DNA of 64,000 nt from Cohnella cholangitidis. GTDB taxonomy: Bacteria; Bacillota; Bacilli; Paenibacillales; Paenibacillaceae. This document shows, piece after piece, positions 60,633 to 64,000 of the stretch (position 1 is the stretch's first letter; the number at the start of each line of letters is the position of its first letter). The position numbers and the translations under genes were made by a program. The notes under the pieces were generated by a model, which made no database searches, had not been told where the DNA came from, and was given only the letters and a program-made list of their open reading frames with translations. The DNA lies in contig NZ_CP041969.1 of NCBI RefSeq assembly GCF_014107495.1, positions 3,583,501 to 3,647,500 on the forward strand, written 5' to 3'.

Positions 60633-62217
60633 GGCATTCCGATCTTGGAACCGAGTCTATTATTCTCATACTCCTCAATTAGAGCGGCCGCATGGCCGTT
60701 GTTCGGATCGAATTTCAGTACCTTCCTCAATCCGGCTTCGGCTTCCGCGAATTGCTCGAGCATATGGCGGCATATCGCGGTATTGAACAAAGTTCCGGTA
60801 TATTCGCCATACAACCGAGCGGACTGCCCGAAATAAAAGATCGCCTTCTCATACTCCTCCAATTGGTACAGCAGAGAAGCAATCTGAAAGGCCAGGTCCC
60901 GTTGTTCCCCAAGCGGAAAATAAAGCTGCCACACCTTATCGACCGCATAGGCGATCGCTTCGCGTTCGAGCGGATCGGCTTGCCCGGCCAGCTCCAGCAG
61001 CCGGGGGAGGTAGCGGGAAAACTGGTGGGCGTCATAAAGGCTTAGACGCAATAGGGCGAGCATGTCTTCGATCGACATTTCGGAGATGTACGGCCGCGCG
61101 TGATTGACTACGCTGTAATAATCGTCCGGCCCGAAATCGCCGACAAAGCGCCGGTAGGCCCGTTTCGTTTCGCTATAGCGGTCTGCATCGGCAACCATCA
61201 ACAAAGCGCCGATATTCACATGGTGATAGCCGACCTCCGGAAACAGCAATACGCCGCCCATCTCATCGCAGACGGCCTTGAAAGCATGGTAGTTCACCGG
61301 CAAGGAGACGCTGCCATGCCGGATGAGTTCGGGCGGATCTCCGTTCATTAGATCGGAGTAACGATGGCTTCCTTTGTCCGCGGACAGCAGCAGCAGCCCT
61401 TTGGGAGCGGATAAGCTTCTCAACCGATGCAAGCAGCGCAATCCCGTAATAGGGAATAGCAGATGGGAATCTTCCAATGTTTCCGTATACCGAGTGAATA
61501 GGGCGGTCAGATCGGGCTCCGGGTAAGGGGATTCGGCACAGGGTTCGTTATAGTAGCTGACTTGCACACGTTCCAGCGCATTCGCCGAATCCGTCGTATC
61601 GAGCGAGTCCTCCGCATACAACGACACGAGACAATGGGAAATCTGCCCTTGATCGATGTAGTACAGGTCCTGGGGGAGGCTGTCAAACACGTAATTCGCA
61701 ATGGCCACGACCGGGGAACTCAAGCTGCCAGGACGGAGCGATACGCCGCTGTATTCCAGCGCGATCTCATCCGATTGCTGTGCATCGAACAAAGCGATAT
61801 CCCAAATTCCCCGTTCCCGGAAACGCTCGAACGAAGGGTGCTGCCGCCAGAACTCCAGATTGCTCCTTGCGAAATCGGTCAATACGTAACGAAAGGGCAG
61901 AGGCGAGATCTGGCTTTCCTCGTACAACGTCGTCAGCCGGTTCAAGAAATGATAGGCAAACCGTCCGGATCCGCGCCCAATTCGAGAATATACATCGGTT
62001 CGTCTACCGGAGGCGAGTCTGGAACTAGCCGCTGTCGATCCAGCCAATAGGCAAACACGATTTCCGCATAACAGTTGGCCATGGCGGGATTGCTCGTCAC
62101 GTAATGGGGGACCTCGTCGTTCCTCCAAGCGTCGACGCCTTTTTCGGAAAAATAGCTTTGTTGAAGATCCCAAAGCATGGACTCGGAAAGCATTTTACTG
62201 GATTGCAATCGGCGCAT
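60629..62217 (-). pseudogene. SAM methyltransferase-like protein with TPR tail, frameshifted
   Basis: About 529 residues if repaired. N-terminal frame (62217 to about 61975): MRRLQSSKMLSESMLWDLQQ ... PMYILELGA. The second frame continues SGRFAYHFLNRL, so the SAM-binding motif ILELGAGSGRFAYHF is restored by one G in the GGCGCGGATCC tract. FRYVLTDFARSNLEFW (motif II region) and VVAIANYVFDSLPQDLYY recall the MidA/NDUFAF7-like group. The C-terminal 150 residues (ASLLYQLEEYEKAIFYFGQS, GLRKVLKFDPNNGHAAAL) are TPR repeats. It starts 37 bp after the DUF4157 gene, with GGAGGAG before ATG 62217. The substrate is unknown; modifying the neighbouring protein is possible. Confidence 0.75.
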
Positions 62218-62253
62218 AACTCCTCCATCCAAAGGCTTGTCCCTTTTCTAATC

Positions 62254-63963
62254 TCAATCGTTACCGCTATCGTCGCTGCCGCGTGGACGAGCGCGTTTAG
62301 GGGGCTTTCTTTTCGGGGGCGGCTGTTTCGAATCCGAATCGCTGTCGGACGACGATTCAGTTGTGTCCGAGTCGCTATCGGACGAAGATTCGGCTGTGTC
62401 CGAATCGCTTCGCCTACGCTTCTGACCAAGGACGATACCTGCGGCTACGGCGCCCGCCGCATGCGCGTCCAATGCGGAATAATTGGTTTTCCCGCTGCCC
62501 TCGGCTCCTTTGATACTGTGCATCAAAGCGTGGGGACCTTTGTGGTCCTTTCTGTCGTCGTTGACCAAAGAGAGGTTTCTGGATCGGACTTGTCCATCGG
62601 GATAACCGAATTTGCCGCCCTTGTTGATTTTATGCTCAAGCGCCGCGGATTTTCCGTCCGAATTCGACAGATCGACCTTGCCGCTTTTAAGCCATTTTGT
62701 AAGCTCGCCTTTACTTTTGGGGGATAGTCTTCTCATAACCCTTTCCTTAAATCCGGGTCCATTGTGCTCGGCTATGCGTTCAATTGCTTTTGGAACGGCG
62801 GTATTGAATCTCTTGCGGTAGGCCGAATACGGGATAGGAACTTTCTTTTTCTTCGTGTCTGCCAAGGGAACGATATCGCGATGCGCCGCATGCAGGATGC
62901 GATTATCCCTCACCGAAACGACGCCCGGTCTGTCCCTGTGCATAGCGCCAATATCGGCAAAGGTTCCTTGGGATATAGAGCCTCCCCTTTTTCTTTCCTT
63001 CCCCAACCGATCCGATAAGTCCTTTAAATGCTTGACTTCCTCTGATTTAATGGATTCTTTGACGGACGTAAGTCTTTCGAAATCATTCGCGATATCCTCG
63101 CTTCCCGCGCTAAGATCTTCTTCGGACGAAGAGTAATCCAGAGCCTTTGCCACATAGTCGTCGGGAGCCTTCATGAATTTGCTATGTTCTTTGGCTAGTT
63201 CTTTTCTCCGAACCTTCGTTTCTTTCGTTTCTTGTACGGCCTCGTCGTCTTCGCTCTCGGTGCCTTCATTCTCGTCGTCTTCGCGCTCGTCATCCGCTAA
63301 TCCTTCATCGGGATCGTCTACGATTCGTTCTCCCCTCTTTAATCTATATCTATCGCTTACTTCCTTGATTTTTCCGTTGGCATCCTTAATCCATTTCCCT
63401 TGGATAACTCCGGCAGCAGGTGCCACGCTTTGGACGGAAAGCGGCTGTGCCGCTTTGGTCTGCCCGGATACGGCCAGCTCGCCCATCCTATCCGCTTCCT
63501 GCTCCAACATCGAATCATCGTTAATGGACTTGCCCTTTGCCTGAAGCGTAGGCCTTACTTTGCCTTGCTTCTGCTGCACGACATGCCAAGCCTCATGGGG
63601 GAGATGCTTCTCTTGGCCCGCTCCCACATGAATGTCCGTGCCCATGGCATAAGCATGCGCCTCTATTTGCTCCGGTTTCGGGGAATTATAATGCACCTTC
63701 ACGTCATCCATGGCAATCCCGGAAAGGTTCTCGATTCCGGTCTTCAACTGATCCGGCAAGCCCGTGCGATTCTCCGGCTGTCCCGACTGCAGCATCTGGG
63801 TAACGGCGCTATTGCCGATCATGCTCTGCAACTGCAAGATTTGGGAGTGGGTCATCTGCGAATTCATTCCCGAGAACAATTCCTCATTCGACTTAGGCGA
63901 TTGATTAGGCGCGTGCGGCTTTGCATTCATCTTGCTTTCATGGGGGCGAGAGAATTTCGTCAA
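62254..63963 (-). CDS. DUF4157 (eCIS core domain) protein
   Basis: 569 residues. The DUF4157 domain spans about 65-140: GLPDQLKTGIENLSGIAMDD, VKVHYNS, AHAYAMGTDIHVGAGQEKHL and the metalloprotease-like PHEAWHVVQQKQG (HEAWH 123-127), followed by LEQEADRMG. DUF4157 is associated with extracellular contractile injection system cargo. The rest is long and charged: an acidic tract (DDEREDDENEGTESEDDEA), a possible C-terminal domain (LSPKSKGELTKWLKSGKVDL, ALEHKINKGGKFGYPDG), then Ser-Asp repeats and a basic tail (PPPKRKPPKRARPRG). TTG 63963 is used because GCAGGTGCAGG precedes it; ATG 63930 lacks a site. Sheath and baseplate genes are not in the window. Confidence 0.8.
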   Translation of the reverse strand: MTKFSRPHESKMNAKPHAPNQSPKSNEELFSGMNSQMTHSQILQLQSMIGNSAVTQMLQSGQPENRTGLPDQLKTGIENLSGIAMDDVKVHYNSPKPEQIEAHAYAMGTDIHVGAGQEKHLPHEAWHVVQQKQGKVRPTLQAKGKSINDDSMLEQEADRMGELAVSGQTKAAQPLSVQSVAPAAGVIQGKWIKDANGKIKEVSDRYRLKRGERIVDDPDEGLADDEREDDENEGTESEDDEAVQETKETKVRRKELAKEHSKFMKAPDDYVAKALDYSSSEEDLSAGSEDIANDFERLTSVKESIKSEEVKHLKDLSDRLGKERKRGGSISQGTFADIGAMHRDRPGVVSVRDNRILHAAHRDIVPLADTKKKKVPIPYSAYRKRFNTAVPKAIERIAEHNGPGFKERVMRRLSPKSKGELTKWLKSGKVDLSNSDGKSAALEHKINKGGKFGYPDGQVRSRNLSLVNDDRKDHKGPHALMHSIKGAEGSGKTNYSALDAHAAGAVAAGIVLGQKRRRSDSDTAESSSDSDSDTTESSSDSDSDSKQPPPKRKPPKRARPRGSDDSGND

Positions 63964-64000
63964 TATCCTGCACCTGCTTTAATAGAATGAGAGCTTGAAC

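Overview
The window looks like a chromosomal segment of a plant-polysaccharide-degrading Firmicute of the Paenibacillaceae type (Paenibacillus or Cohnella-like). The support is the gene content: ABC sugar importers without their own ATPase, a YesM/YesN-type two-component pair with LplA/B-like transport proteins, GH51, GH43, GH10 and GH3 enzymes, WYL and DeoR regulators, strong AGGAGG-type ribosome binding sites, and many GTG/TTG starts. Genus assignment is inference.

Layout. 1-0.8 kb: 3' end of tmRNA (ssrA), its terminator, and about 640 bp of degenerate direct repeats containing inverted copies of the ssrA 3' end. 0.9-9.1 kb: a histidine phosphatase, then a DeoR-controlled sugar locus (divergent class II aldolase; DeoR, PFK-like kinase, binding protein, two permeases, metal-ligand-poor M24-fold protein). 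9.3-13.3 kb: an exported RCC1-like protein behind an ECF-type promoter, RidA, a YcaQ/AlkX-type glycosylase and a WYL regulator. 13.5-20.3 kb: LacI-controlled arabino-oligosaccharide operon (importer, GH51 arabinofuranosidase, GH43). 20.5-23.8 kb: zinc-ribbon membrane protein, ABC exporter and a double-HTH MerR regulator. 23.9-31.1 kb: secreted multidomain GH10 xylanase (frameshifted, with a cre site), HD-domain hydrolase, domain-permuted GH3 beta-glucosidase. 31.2-32.9 kb: AbrB/Doc toxin-antitoxin pair and an NlpC/P60 lipoprotein.

32.9-45.4 kb is the most distinctive metabolic locus: a secreted beta-propeller protein faces a YesM/YesN pair, an importer, a cytoplasmic paralogue of the same propeller, a half-length PfkB-like protein, a nucleoside-hydrolase-like protein and ribokinase. 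The simplest reading is sensing, uptake and breakdown of a ribose- (or other pentofuranose-) containing compound.

45.4-56.0 kb is a visibly AT-rich island: membrane protein, MITE-like element, ImmR/ImmA-like pair, a two-gene unknown plus PD-(D/E)XK nuclease unit, and a type II restriction-modification pair. From 56.1 kb the composition returns to normal: RtcB RNA ligase behind a leader ORF and an intrinsic terminator, an AAA ATPase, and a protein joining a HEPN-like Rx4H motif to leucine-rich repeats. The window ends with a frameshifted methyltransferase-TPR protein and a DUF4157 (eCIS-associated) protein, both on the minus strand.

At least four genes (RCC1-like, LacI, xylanase, methyltransferase-TPR) are broken by what look like single-base indels, and a fifth is possible, so base-level assembly errors should be considered before calling them decayed. 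Base composition statements are by eye, not computed.
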